NCBI GenBank assembly: GCA_963795825.1
Contig: CAWCIW010000005.1
Location: 1 to 64,000, forward strand
DNA length: 64,000 nucleotides
Direction of reading: 5' to 3'
Source: BOG-908 sp963795825
GTDB lineage: Bacteria; Pseudomonadota; Alphaproteobacteria; Acetobacterales; Acetobacteraceae
Below the pieces are notes generated by a model. It did no database searches and was not told the DNA's origin. It saw only the letters and a program-made list of their open reading frames with translations. The translations under genes were made by a program, and so were the position numbers. Each line of letters starts with the position of its first letter. The stretch's first letter is position 1. This document shows positions 45,484 to 54,583 of this stretch, piece by piece.

Positions 45484-46769
45484 TGCGCGCGATCATTCTG
45501 ATCATTCTGATCGCCGCCGCGGCGGTTGGGGCAGCTTGGTGGGTCCAGCATCTGGTCGGCGCGGTGTCGATTCAGATGGGGGCTACCACGATACAGGCGC
45601 CGCTCAGCGTGGCGGTGCTCGGGCTGCTCCTGCTGGTGGTGGCGATCTATATCGTGTTCCGCATCCTGGCGACGCTGTTCGGGCTGCCCGGCGCGTTCCG
45701 GCGCGGGGGCGAGCGGTCGCGTCGGCGGCGCGGCGACCAGGCGGTGACGGGCACGCTGATCGCGCTGGCCGCGCGCGATCCCGGCGATGCGCGCCGCGAG
45801 GCGGCGCGCGCCACGCGTCTGCTGGGCGAGACGCCGCAGACTCTGCTGCTGACCGCCTATGCCGGCACGATCTCCGGCAATGACGAGGAGGCCGAGGCGG
45901 CGTTCAGCAAGCTGGCGGACCGCAAGGACGCGGCGTTCCTGGGGTTGCGGGGCTTGCTCCGGCTGGCGATCGCGCACGAGGATTATCCGCGCGCGGCCCA
46001 GCTGGCGCGTGAGGCGGAGGCGGCTCATCCGGGCGCTGCCTGGCTGCGCGGCGAGCGCACGCAGCTCGCGATGCGCACCGGCGCCTGGGCGGATGCGCTG
46101 CAACTGACCAACGACGACGCGCCGAAGGCCGGTTTCGGTGCGGCCGCGGCCGAGGCGGAGAGCGATCCCGCGGTGGCGCACAAGCTGGCGAAGCAGGCGT
46201 GGAAGCGCGATCCGGCGCTGCCGCCGGCGGCGATCGCCTATGCGCGGCGGCTGCGCGAGGGCGGCCGGGAAAAGGCCGCGCTGGAGGTGCTGCGCAAGAG
46301 CTGGGCGCTGACGCCGCATCCGGACCTGGCCGATTTCGCGCTCGTGCCGTCAGTCGACCGGATGGCGGCGTTGCGCACCGGCACCGATCTGGTGCGCGGC
46401 GCGCCGGAGCATGCGGAGAGCCACCTGCTGCTGGCTCGGCTCTCCCTGGCGGCGGGGCTGACGGGGGAGGCGCATCGCCATCTGGATGCGGCGGCCGCCG
46501 GTGGGCTGGACCAGCGGCGCGCGCATCTGCTGCGGGCCGATATCGCCGAGGCGGAGGGCAACGAGCCGGCGCAGCGCGATGCCCTGCGTGGGGCGGCGAT
46601 GGCGGCACCGGACCCGGCCTGGCGCTGCGAGGCATGCGGCACGCCCCTGGGCGGCTGGCATCCGGCCTGCCCGGTTTGCCACACCGCGGGCCGCGTGCGC
46701 TGGGGTATTGCTGGCCCTGTGCCGGGCGCGCTGCCGGTTCAGCGCGTCGCGTTCGACGGGGTCGTCTGA
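45483..46769 (+). CDS. hemY: HemY-domain TPR protein
   Basis: A 428-residue inner-membrane protein. Two N-terminal helices (AIILIILIAAAAVGAAWWVQ and LSVAVLGLLLLVVAIYIVFR) are followed by TPR-like helical repeats, as in the HemY N-terminal family that accompanies hemC and hemD. The C-terminus has a rubredoxin-like zinc pattern (WRCEACGTPLGGWHPACPVC). Its precise role in heme metabolism is unsettled; it is unrelated to protoporphyrinogen oxidase HemY. The ATG overlaps the previous stop (TGATG). Confidence 0.85.
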   Translation: MRAIILIILIAAAAVGAAWWVQHLVGAVSIQMGATTIQAPLSVAVLGLLLLVVAIYIVFRILATLFGLPGAFRRGGERSRRRRGDQAVTGTLIALAARDPGDARREAARATRLLGETPQTLLLTAYAGTISGNDEEAEAAFSKLADRKDAAFLGLRGLLRLAIAHEDYPRAAQLAREAEAAHPGAAWLRGERTQLAMRTGAWADALQLTNDDAPKAGFGAAAAEAESDPAVAHKLAKQAWKRDPALPPAAIAYARRLREGGREKAALEVLRKSWALTPHPDLADFALVPSVDRMAALRTGTDLVRGAPEHAESHLLLARLSLAAGLTGEAHRHLDAAAAGGLDQRRAHLLRADIAEAEGNEPAQRDALRGAAMAAPDPAWRCEACGTPLGGWHPACPVCHTAGRVRWGIAGPVPGALPVQRVAFDGVV

Positions 46770-46882
46770 TCGGGTTTCTCCCTGTGTTCGGGGATGGCGA
46801 TGTCGCTGGTGGGGCCCAGATCGTCCGGGTGATGTAGTTCTTCGGGGTTTTCGCCTTCGGGGAATTTGATGTCGTCTTGCAT
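46739..46882 (-). CDS. Small acidic protein of 47 residues
   Basis: MQDDIKFPEGENPEELHHPD begins a hydrophilic, acidic product with a basic end. AAGGAG lies eight bases before the ATG, a strong ribosome-binding site. It converges on hemY and overlaps its end by 31 bases. Very small proteins of this make-up occur in related genomes as hypotheticals; no function is known. Confidence 0.55.
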   Translation of the reverse strand: MQDDIKFPEGENPEELHHPDDLGPTSDIAIPEHREKPDQTTPSNATR

Positions 46883-46916
46883 TTTCGGGTGCTCCTTTGA
46901 TGGTGCTGTTGTTAGG

Positions 46917-47103
46917 GTAAGCAAGAAAGTAGTCCTTTTTCGAGAAAAAGGACCAAAAAGCTTTTGCTATGACGCCTGCATCTAGGCTTGCGCCCTTTTT
47001 GCAGGTCGATGCGGTTGCAGACGCAGCCTGGGCTTTTGGGCAGGCGTCGGAGCAAAAGCTTTTTGGTCCTTTTTCTCGAAAAAGGACTGCTTGCTTTCTT
47101 GCT
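46917..47103. repeat. Intergenic palindromic repeat, unit 20 (complete)
   Basis: Hairpins GTCCTTTTTCGAGAAAAAGGAC (46932-46953) and GTCCTTTTTCTCGAAAAAGGAC (47065-47086); inner ATGACGCCTGCA and GGCAGGCGTCGG; centre TTGCAGGTCGATGCGGTTGC. Confidence 0.92.
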
Positions 47104-47168
47104 GCCCCGCCGCAGCTTGGCGCGGCCGGTCGCGCGCGGTATGGGCGTGCATCCTGGAGACCGCCACC

Positions 47169-47624
47169 ATGCCGCACGCCGCCTGGCTGAACATCCTGCT
47201 CGCTTTACACATCCTTGCCGCCACCGCCTGGGTGGGCGGCATGCTGTATGCGCTGGTGGTGTTGCGGCCGGCCTTGCGCGTGCTCGATGCGGCGCCGCGG
47301 CTGCAGGTTCACATGATCACGCTGAAGCGGTTCTTCCTGGTGGTCTGGCACGCTATGCCGATCATGTTGCTGACCGGCTGGGCGATGATCGGGCTGGCCG
47401 GCTGGGGCATGGCGCATCTGCCGTGGTATGTGAACGTGATGCAGTTGCTCGGGCTGTTGATGGCGGCAGTGTTTCTGTTTGCGTATTTCGGGCCGTTCCG
47501 GCGGTTGCGCCGCGCGATACGGCCGGGGCCGGAGCTGCTGGAGCGTATCCGGCTGCTGATCACGGTCAATCTGGCGCTTGGGGTTGCGGTGATTGTTGTG
47601 GCGTCGCTTGGGCACGTTTGGTGA
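47169..47624 (+). CDS. CopD-like four-helix membrane protein
   Basis: A 151-residue protein with helices ILLALHILAATAWVGGMLYA, FFLVVWHAMPIMLLTGWAMI, VMQLLGLLMAAVFLFAYFGP and LLITVNLALGVAVIVVASLG. Histidines in the first two helices (LALHILAAT, VVWHAMP) match the CopD/DUF2269-type pattern for heme b or copper binding. It probably acts in electron or metal handling in the inner membrane. ATG 47169 was chosen because the first helix then follows after a six-residue head. Confidence 0.75.
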   Translation: MPHAAWLNILLALHILAATAWVGGMLYALVVLRPALRVLDAAPRLQVHMITLKRFFLVVWHAMPIMLLTGWAMIGLAGWGMAHLPWYVNVMQLLGLLMAAVFLFAYFGPFRRLRRAIRPGPELLERIRLLITVNLALGVAVIVVASLGHVW

Positions 47625-47628
47625 TTGG

Positions 47629-47810
47629 GTAAGCAAGCAGTTCTTTTTTGAAAAAAAGAACCAAAAAACTTTTACTATGACGGCTGCACGAAGGCCTGCT
47701 CCTTTATTGCAGGTCGATGCGGCTGCAACGATAGCCAAATCGTCGTGCAGGCGTCACAGCAAAAGTTTTTTGGTCCTTTTTTTCAAAAAAGGACTGCTTG
47801 CCTTGCCTTA
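47629..47810. repeat. Intergenic palindromic repeat, unit 21 (complete)
   Basis: The left hairpin is GTTCTTTTTTGAAAAAAAGAAC (47640-47661): compared with other copies both C and G of one pair have become T and A, so pairing is kept. The right hairpin is of the GTCC/GGAC type (47773-47794). Inner ends CTGCACGA and TCGTGCAGGCGTC. The right edge makes the TAA stop of the next gene. Confidence 0.92.
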
Positions 47811-50100
47811 ACCCTGCACGCCGAGATCGAGAACCGCCTCAACAACATCGCTCTCGTCGGGCAAATACCGCACGGCGAAACCGAGATGGCGTACGAAACC
47901 CAGCATCGGTTGGTTGTCCGCCAGTATCTGCCCGGTGATCCGCGGCACACCGCGCATGCGCGCCCAGGCGATCAGGCAATCCATCAGATGCCGCGCCAGT
48001 CCCAATCCCTTGCAGTCCGGCTCGACGACGATAGCGAACTCGCCGGCGCCGCCCGACGATTCGCACACCAGCCGCGCCACGCCGACGCTGGCCCCGTCCG
48101 ACGCGCGCACGGCGAGGAAGGCCATCTCGCGGTCGTAATCGATCTGGGTGAGGCGGACCATCTGCTCGGGTGCCACCTGGCGGACGGCGCTGAAGAAGCG
48201 GTAGCGCAGATCCTCGGCGGGGATGCGGCGCACCATCGCGGCGTGCGCTTCGGCGTCTTCGGGGCGGATCGGGCGGATGCGGAAAGCGGCGCCGTGGCTG
48301 GTCCAGTCATGCGCGAGGTCTTCCGGGTAGGGCGAGATCGCCAGGACCGCGCGTTCGCCGACGGGGCGCAGCCGGATGGCGGCATCGTGTGCGCAGGCGC
48401 GGCCGGCCGCGTGCAGGCAGAGCCGGGCGATGGTGAGGGTGGCGATCGCTGGTTCGTCGACGAGGAGCTGGCTGACCCGCACCAGGGCGTCCGCGGCGGC
48501 ATTCTGCAGGCTTGCTGGCAGGCCGGCGCGCGCGGCGAGGGCCAGGGCGAGCGGCAGGTTCAGCGGGGGGAGTTCGTGGCAGGCGGCACCGTCGGGCAGC
48601 AGGGCCAGTGCTATGGCCGGCCCGAAGGTCGGGTCGTCGTGCACGTGGAGCGTCGCGGCGGCTGTCGGCGGCTGGTCCGGTGCGGCGGCGGTGGCGGCAG
48701 GCAGGCCGTAGCAGGCCAGCAGCGCCAGGGATTGCGCGCCGGTGAGCGACCCGGCCGCGTTCGCGCGCGCGGCGGACACGATTCGCGCGGCCTGCGCCTG
48801 GTCGGCGTGCACCGCGAGCATGCGGCCGGGCGGCAGCTCGCGCGCGGCCTGGCGGGCGGCGCGGTCCCGCAGCAAGTGGCCGAAGCCCCGGACCGCCTGC
48901 TCCGGCGTGGCGAAAGCGGGCAGGCCAGACGCGGCCATGCGGCGGCGCAGGGCCGCGCCGGTGGTCTCGCCCATCACGCAGGTGAGCACCGGCAGATGCG
49001 CGGTATGTGCCGCGGCCACCACCGACTTCGACGGCCGCGGCATCGCCTTCCCCGGTAGGCGCCAGCAGCACCAGCACGCCGCCCACGCCGGGCACGGCGC
49101 CCACCATGGCGGCGATGCTGGCCACGTCCGTGGGCGCGGCGCTGCCGGCATAGACGAGACCGAAGGTGAGGTCCGCCGGCAGGCTGGCGGTGAGGATCTG
49201 CTGGGCTTCGGGCGGCAGCACGGCCAGGCGTATGCCGGCGCGCAGGGCGGCGTCGGCGGCCAGGCGGCCGGGGCCGATGGCGTTGGTGATCACCGCCAGG
49301 GTGTCGCCGCGCAGCGGTCGGGCGCGGCTCAGCGTTTCGGCGGCGGCGAGAAAGGCTTCGAGCTGGTCCACCACGAACACGCCGGCGCGGTTCAGGGCGG
49401 CGGCGAACACCGCGTCGGCCTGGCCGGTGGGATCGAGCAGCAGCCCGCCGGGGCGCAGCGCCACCACGGGGCGCAGGCGCGAGGCGGCGCGGGCGGCGGA
49501 GATAAAGGCGCGTCGGTCGCGCACCCGGCTGATGTCGAGCAGGATCAGGCGCGTCAGCGGATCGCGCGAGAGGAAATCCAGCACGGCCGCGAATCCCACA
49601 TCGGCGTTGCCGCCGATTCCCACCACGTGGCTGAAGCCCACGCCGTTCGGGCCGGCCCAGTCGACCACGGCGCGCGCCAGCGAGGCGGATTGGGTGACCA
49701 GGGCGATGTGCCCGGCGGGGACCGGCATGTGGGACAGCGAGGCGTTCAGCCCGAGCCGCGGGGCGGCCACGCCGAACGCGTTCGGGCCCAGCACACGCAC
49801 GCGGGCCTGGCGCGCCAGCGGGCCGAGATCGGCGAGCTGGCCGGTGAGCACGGCCGCGCTGCCGCCGGCGGCGCCGAAGGCTGCGAGGTCGCGCGCGGCC
49901 TGGTCGCCGGTGCTGGCGATCACCGCGAGGTCCGCCGCGGTGGCGGTGGTGGCGAGCTGGCCGTCGAAGCCGGCGGCGGCGAGGTTGGCCAGCACGCGGG
50001 CGCCGTCCGGCGTGGCGGCGCCGAACACGGCTATGCTGGCCGGGGTCAGCAGCCGCTCGATGAAGGTGCGCTTGGTGCGGCCTGTGGTCATGCGCGGCAT
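47808..50100 (-). pseudogene. NDP-forming acyl-CoA synthetase/GNAT acetyltransferase, frameshifted
   Basis: The N-terminal part has a CoA-binding Rossmann domain (FIERLLTPASIAVFGAATPD) and a succinyl-CoA-ligase-like domain (HIALVTQSASLARAVVDW, GIGGNADVGFAAVLDFL). Near 49045 the frame shifts; the second frame ends in a GNAT domain (FRIRPIRPEDAEAHAAMVRR, FAIVVEPDCKGLGLARHLMD). This two-part layout is that of Pat-type protein lysine acetyltransferases, which acetylate acetyl-CoA synthetase and other enzymes. Corrected length is about 764 residues, somewhat short of full Pat proteins. ATGs at 50100 and 50091 are both possible. Confidence 0.82.
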
Positions 50101-50268
50101 GCTAGGCCAGGCCGGGCGCTGCGTTCCGCAAAAACAATGGGCAGGTGAGCGCTTTCCATCCGGCGCGCTCGCCCGCCGATGCTTGACGCAACTGGCGGCT
50201 TTGCCCATACAGACCGCTTCCGGTGGGGCGCTGCTCCGCCGCATGACCTATTGTTTTGAGGACCACCA

Positions 50269-50577
50269 ATGTCTCGCCGCTGCCAGATGACGGGCAAGGG
50301 TGTGCTGAGCGGTAACAACGTCAGCCACGCCAACAACAAGACCCGCCGCCGCTATCTGCCGAATCTGCAGGAGACGTCGCTGCTGTCCGACACGCTCGGC
50401 GCGCAGGTCCGCGTGCGGGTATCCACCCGTGCGCTGCGGACCATCGAGCATAATGGCGGGCTGGACGCGTTTCTGCTGTCCACGCCGAACCGGAACCTGC
50501 CGGAAGAGGCGCAGGCGATAAAGCGCCGCATCGCGCGCGCCGCGGCCAAGCGCGAGGCGGCACCCGCCAGCGTCTGA
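50269..50577 (+). CDS. rpmB: 50S ribosomal protein L28
   Basis: A 102-residue ribosomal protein. MSRRCQMTGKGVLSGNNVSH and NNKTRRRYLPNLQE are diagnostic; the alphaproteobacterial C-terminal extension (RIARAAAKREA) is present. It is monocistronic here, divergent from the acetyltransferase gene. ATG at 50269 follows GAGGACCACCA. Confidence 0.97.
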   Translation: MSRRCQMTGKGVLSGNNVSHANNKTRRRYLPNLQETSLLSDTLGAQVRVRVSTRALRTIEHNGGLDAFLLSTPNRNLPEEAQAIKRRIARAAAKREAAPASV

Positions 50578-50671
50578 CCGGGGCAGGCGGGTGCGTTGGC
50601 ACTTGCCTGATCGGTGTGGGTTCGGCGGCGCGTTAACCTGATGCTCGTTTCTTGGGTGGTAATCTCCGCCC

Positions 50672-51457
50672 ATGGAACTCCTTGCATGGCCTGTCGCGTT
50701 GCTCTGCGCAGTCGCCCTCGCGCTGTTCGTCTGGGCCAGGGAACGCGCGCGCCGCCGCTGTGCGGAACGCACGGCTATCTCGCTGCGCCAGGCGCAGGAG
50801 AGTACGCTGCGTCTGCTGCGGCTGAGCACGGGCGACCAGCGAAACCTGGCGCTGACTCTGATCGGGCATGCCGAGGCGCTGCAGCCGGCCGACGAGTCGC
50901 TGACCGGCCTGGCCCGACGGCTGCTCGAGATATCCGATTCGCTGGTGGAGCACACCGAGACGCCGGACGGACCGCGCTTCCTTTCGGACGAGGCGCTGGA
51001 TCTGCAGGCGGCGGTGGAATTTGCGGCCGCGCAGGTGATGGCGCATCTGGGACCGAGCCGGCGGGCGTGGCGGGTCGATCCCGCCTTCGGCGGCATACAG
51101 CTGCACGCCGACAAGCGCGCGCTCAACCAGGTGCTCGTGAGCGTTCTGACCGCGGCGGCGGCGGCGACGCGGGATGGCGACTGGATCGAGCTTTCGACGA
51201 AACGCGAAGCGGGCGGGCTGTGCATCGTGGTGCAGGATGAGGGGACCGGCCTGCCGGTGACGCACGGCGACGGCCATCCGGAGGAGAGCCGCGGAATCGG
51301 TTTGCGCCTGACGCTGGCGCGTAGCCTGATGCAGGCGCATGGCGGCAGCCTGATGGTGCAGTCGGCCGAGTGCGTCGGCACGCGGGTGCATCTGCGTTTC
51401 CCGGCCGGGCGGCTGATGTCGCAGACGCGTTCGCTGGCGGACGAGAGCGCGCGGTGA
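50672..51457 (+). CDS. Histidine-kinase-like ATPase with degenerate phosphoacceptor
   Basis: A 261-residue protein with one N-terminal membrane helix (LLAWPVALLCAVALALFVWA), a helical segment where the His-phosphotransfer domain should be, and a clear HATPase domain: N box LNQVLVSVLTAAAAA, G1 VVQDEGTGLP, G2 RGIGLRLTLARSLMQAHGGS. The usual H-E-L/I-R-T-P phosphoacceptor motif is not present; the nearest histidine is in LALTLIGHAEAL. No response regulator lies beside it. It may be an orphan kinase using an atypical His or a regulatory ATPase. Confidence 0.75.
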   Translation: MELLAWPVALLCAVALALFVWARERARRRCAERTAISLRQAQESTLRLLRLSTGDQRNLALTLIGHAEALQPADESLTGLARRLLEISDSLVEHTETPDGPRFLSDEALDLQAAVEFAAAQVMAHLGPSRRAWRVDPAFGGIQLHADKRALNQVLVSVLTAAAAATRDGDWIELSTKREAGGLCIVVQDEGTGLPVTHGDGHPEESRGIGLRLTLARSLMQAHGGSLMVQSAECVGTRVHLRFPAGRLMSQTRSLADESAR

Positions 51458-51524
51458 GGATCGGATGCGCGCCGGCCTGGTGCGGACCGGACGGCGCGTC
51501 GGCTACAGGCGGAGAGAGGCGGCG

Positions 51525-51710
51525 CTAGCGGGCGCCCGCGCGGTTGTCGTCCGTGCCGGCGCCGAGCGGGCCGCCGCCGATCGACGCACCGGCGCTGGCG
51601 CCTATGTAGGCCCCGGCACCGTTATGGGAGAGGCCGACCGGTCCGGTCGGGGCGCTGTTGCTGTTATCGGTACAGCCGGCCAGCGCGAGTGCCACTACGA
51701 TCCATTTCAT
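51525..51710 (-). CDS. Small putative lipoprotein, 61 residues
   Basis: MKWIVVALALAGCTDNSNSA has a lipobox (LALAGC), and the remainder is Gly/Ala/Ser-rich (GAGAYIGASAGASIGGGPLG). It converges with the histidine-kinase-like gene. Function unknown. Confidence 0.55.
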   Translation of the reverse strand: MKWIVVALALAGCTDNSNSAPTGPVGLSHNGAGAYIGASAGASIGGGPLGAGTDDNRAGAR

Positions 51711-51746
51711 CGAACGCGTCTCCAGGGATGCTGACGCCAGTACGGT

Positions 51747-51887
51747 TTATTTGCCTGCGGGTTTCGCCGGCGGCTTGGCGGTGTCGGAGCCCTGCTTGAG
51801 GAAGGTCGTGCTGGCGGGTGCGAGTTTCTTGTTGGCTTTCGGCTTCTTGGCTTCGCGGTTGCCGTGCTGTTTGTCGCCTTTGCCCAT
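51747..51887 (-). CDS. Small basic protein of 46 residues
   Basis: MGKGDKQHGNREAKKPKANK starts a Lys/Pro/Ala-rich product ending PPAKPAGK. The motif GNREAKKPK is typical of a widespread family of tiny alphaproteobacterial proteins of unknown function. The ATG at 51887 has only a weak purine stretch upstream. It lies just upstream of the small lipoprotein in the same direction. Confidence 0.6.
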   Translation of the reverse strand: MGKGDKQHGNREAKKPKANKKLAPASTTFLKQGSDTAKPPAKPAGK

Positions 51888-51969
51888 GATGCGTGTCCGT
51901 TCTGCTGGGCGGCTTGCGTGCCGCCGCGCAAGCTAGGCGCTGATATCGGTTGGCAGACAAGGGGGTTGG

Positions 51970-52152
51970 CAGGAAGAAAGAAAGCAGTCCTTTTTCGAGA
52001 AAAAGGACCAAAAAGCTTTTGTCCTGACGCCTGCACGATGACCGACACTGTATTGCCACCGCATCGACCGGCAGAACAAATGTAGGCTTCGGTGCAGGCG
52101 TCGGAGCAAAAGCTTTTTGGTCCTTTTCTCGAAAAAGGACTGCTTGCTTTTT
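51970..52152. repeat. Intergenic palindromic repeat, unit 22 (complete)
   Basis: Left hairpin GTCCTTTTTCGAGAAAAAGGAC (51987-52008); right hairpin at 52120-52140 lacks one T. Inner CTGACGCCTGCACGA and GCAGGCGTCGGAG; the centre CCGCATCGACCGGCAG is in the reverse orientation relative to units 3, 20 and 21. Confidence 0.9.
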
Positions 52153-52198
52153 TGGGTGACCAGGGAGGGACAGCGCGCCCCTCCCTGGCCCTCAACCC

Positions 52199-54098
52199 TC
52201 AGGGATTGCTGGGCGTCTGCGGGAAGCCGGACAGCGGCGTGCTGGCTGGCGCGCCCACGAACTGGGCGACCATCGGCGTTCCCACGCCGGCGGTCAGTCC
52301 GAAGGTCGGGCTGATCGCGGTATCCACCAGGCCGTTAAAGCCGGGGATGGCCGTATGGTACACCGTCCCCTTGCCGGCAGCCTGCATCGCCGCGAGCTGG
52401 TAGATGTAGGTGTTCAGGTTGCCCATGCGGCCATTGCGCTCGATCAGCAGGGCCGTGGCGCCGGCCAGTTCGGGCGAGGCCACGCTGGTGCCGATCAGGC
52501 CGTAGAAGCCGCCGCCCTGTCCGGCGCCGATGGATACCACCACCGCGCTGCGCTGGGAGTTGCCGTTGCCGTCCTTCTTGAGGCCGCCGCCGCTGCACAT
52601 GCCGGTGGAGTCGAGCACGGAGATGCCGCCGGGGCAGCCGCCGACCTGCATGCCGATATCCGGCGTGGCGCGGCGCTTGGTCGCTCCGGTATTGACCAGA
52701 TCCTGGTATTTCGGCTTCGCGAACACCACGCTGTAGCCGCCGCCGGGACCCCAGAAGCCGCCGCTCACCGTGAAGCCGTTACCGAACTGGTCGTACGGAA
52801 TCTCAGGGTCGGCCCAGCCATTCTCGCCCACATAGCTCGAGTCCAGCGTGCCCTGGTTGTAGGCGGTGATGACGTTGGTGCCGCCGACCGCGGTGACGGC
52901 CGGGTCGGATGCCGGCTCCTCGATGCCCCTGACGAACTTGCCGTCGCTCTGGCCGGACGCGTAGTTCACGGTCGGGCAGCCCTTGCCGGCGCTGTCGCCG
53001 GAGCTGGCGAGGAAGGTGATGCCCTGCGCGTTGCCCTGCAGGAACAGCTCGTGCTGGGCTTTCAGCACGCCGAGGAAGCTCTGCCCGCCATTATAGGCGG
53101 CGGTGTATTCGTCCTCGCAGCCGCCGAAGGAGGAGCTGACCAGGTCCACCTCGTTGGCTTCGTCGATGGCGATGTAGCCGGCGGCGACGTTGCCGTCCGA
53201 CAGGTCCGGGATGTCGTACAGGACGACATGCGCGCCGGGCGCGCCGGTGAGCTCTTCCTGGGTGTCGAGCGACGCCTCGTCGAGGGCCGGGCTGGCGGTG
53301 GTGGCACCGCCATTGACGTAGCGGCGGGCGAACAGCGTGGGGTCCGCCTGGCCGGTGATGGTGCTCCACTTCTCGTGGTCGAACAGGGCGGCGATGTCGG
53401 CATCGAACACGTCGCTCGACATCAGCACGCCGAGGGTGACGCCGGTGCCGTCGAACGGCTTGGTCGTGCCGTCGGCGGCGGTCACCGTGGCGGTCACGGC
53501 CGGGTAGCCGTAGGCCTGCTTCAGGTCGTCGAACCAGTAGGTGCCGGTCGGGCTGTAGCGGTTGCCGGGCGCTATGCGGTTGATCGTGCGGACGGAATGG
53601 GTGTGGGCGACGTGCGGCGAGAAGCTGAGGATCTGCGCGCCGGTGGACGCGATCTCGGCCGGCAGCTTGACGGCACTCTCCTGCATCACGTGGGTGACGC
53701 CTTGCGGGGTGCGGCCGAGCAGCAGGTGGGTGCCGAAATTGGTTTCGACCTGCGCTGCCGTGCCGGTCACGTGCAGGCTGCGGGTCTGCGCCGTGACGGT
53801 GAAGCCGCGGGCGCGCAGCGAGGCGGCGACGGCGGCGACCTGGGATGTCTCGGGGCCGAAACGCAGGCCAAACTGCGCCGGGGTGAGCCATTTGTGGTAG
53901 CTGGGCGAGGCGGGATCGTGCAGCGCGGCGACAAAGGCCTCAAGTTGGTCGGCATTGCGCAGCGGCATCATCACGTCGAACGCGACCGGCCGGGTGGCTT
54001 CGGCGCGCATCGCGACGGGCGCGGCGTTGGCTGCGTGCGGCAGCGACGACGGCGCCGGCAAGCAGCGTGGCGCAGCACAGGGCAGTCCTGAGGGTCAT
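52199..54098 (-). CDS. Sedolisin-type S53 peptidase 1 (frameshift in signal peptide)
   Basis: A secreted acid serine-carboxyl protease. Pro-domain: YHKWLTPAQFGLRFGPETSQ. The catalytic Glu/Asp pair lies in LDEASLDTQEE, the oxyanion region near SSSFGGCED, and the nucleophile in LIGTSVASPELAGATAL (S53 form of GTSxxxP). The ATG at 54098 opens MTLRTALCCATL in another frame; one-base correction near 54062 joins it to LPAPSSLPHAANAA as a signal peptide. Corrected length is about 632 residues. It probably degrades proteins outside the cell at low pH. It is divergent from peptidase 2 across 485 bp. Confidence 0.87.
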
Positions 54099-54583
54099 AC
54101 GGGTTGGAAAGGCGCGCACACTTGTTCTCCGCTTGAAACAGGGGGGTTACAGAATCCCGCAGAAGCCGCCTTGCGGCGCTTCTCCGGGTATGGCGTATCG
54201 AACGGCCGGGTGGCCGAACCAGAAAAATGCGGCCGGAGAACCGATTGGTCCCCTGGTGATCCGCGCTGCTACGTCGATAATTCCGTAACCGTGTAACGAC
54301 GGTAACACGGCGTTTCCGGACGGCAAGCGGCAAATTGCGCTGCGCTGCGTTTGCCGTTGCGGTATCATAAAAGCGATTGAGATGCGTGCGACATTTCGCG
54401 CTACGCGTGTATCGGCCGCAGGCCGAAGCGGAAAAGCGCCTCTGCCCTGCTGGATCGTTGTTGATTCGTAATTGCGGCCGCGTTCTCTGGTGGCGTGCGT
54501 GCGACATCGTGACTGGCGCTCACTTGCGCGTTGCGCGCGCATGGCACCTGATGGGGCGCGGCCCCTGCCACGCGGAGACATCC
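54099..54583. other. Divergent intergenic region between two S53 peptidases
   Basis: 485 bp without a supported gene. It holds CCGTGT-AACGACGGTA-ACACGG (54289-54310) and a longer imperfect hairpin built on CGGCAAA/TTTGCCG around 54327-54356, candidates for an operator and a leader hairpin. Shared control of both protease genes is possible. Confidence 0.4.
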
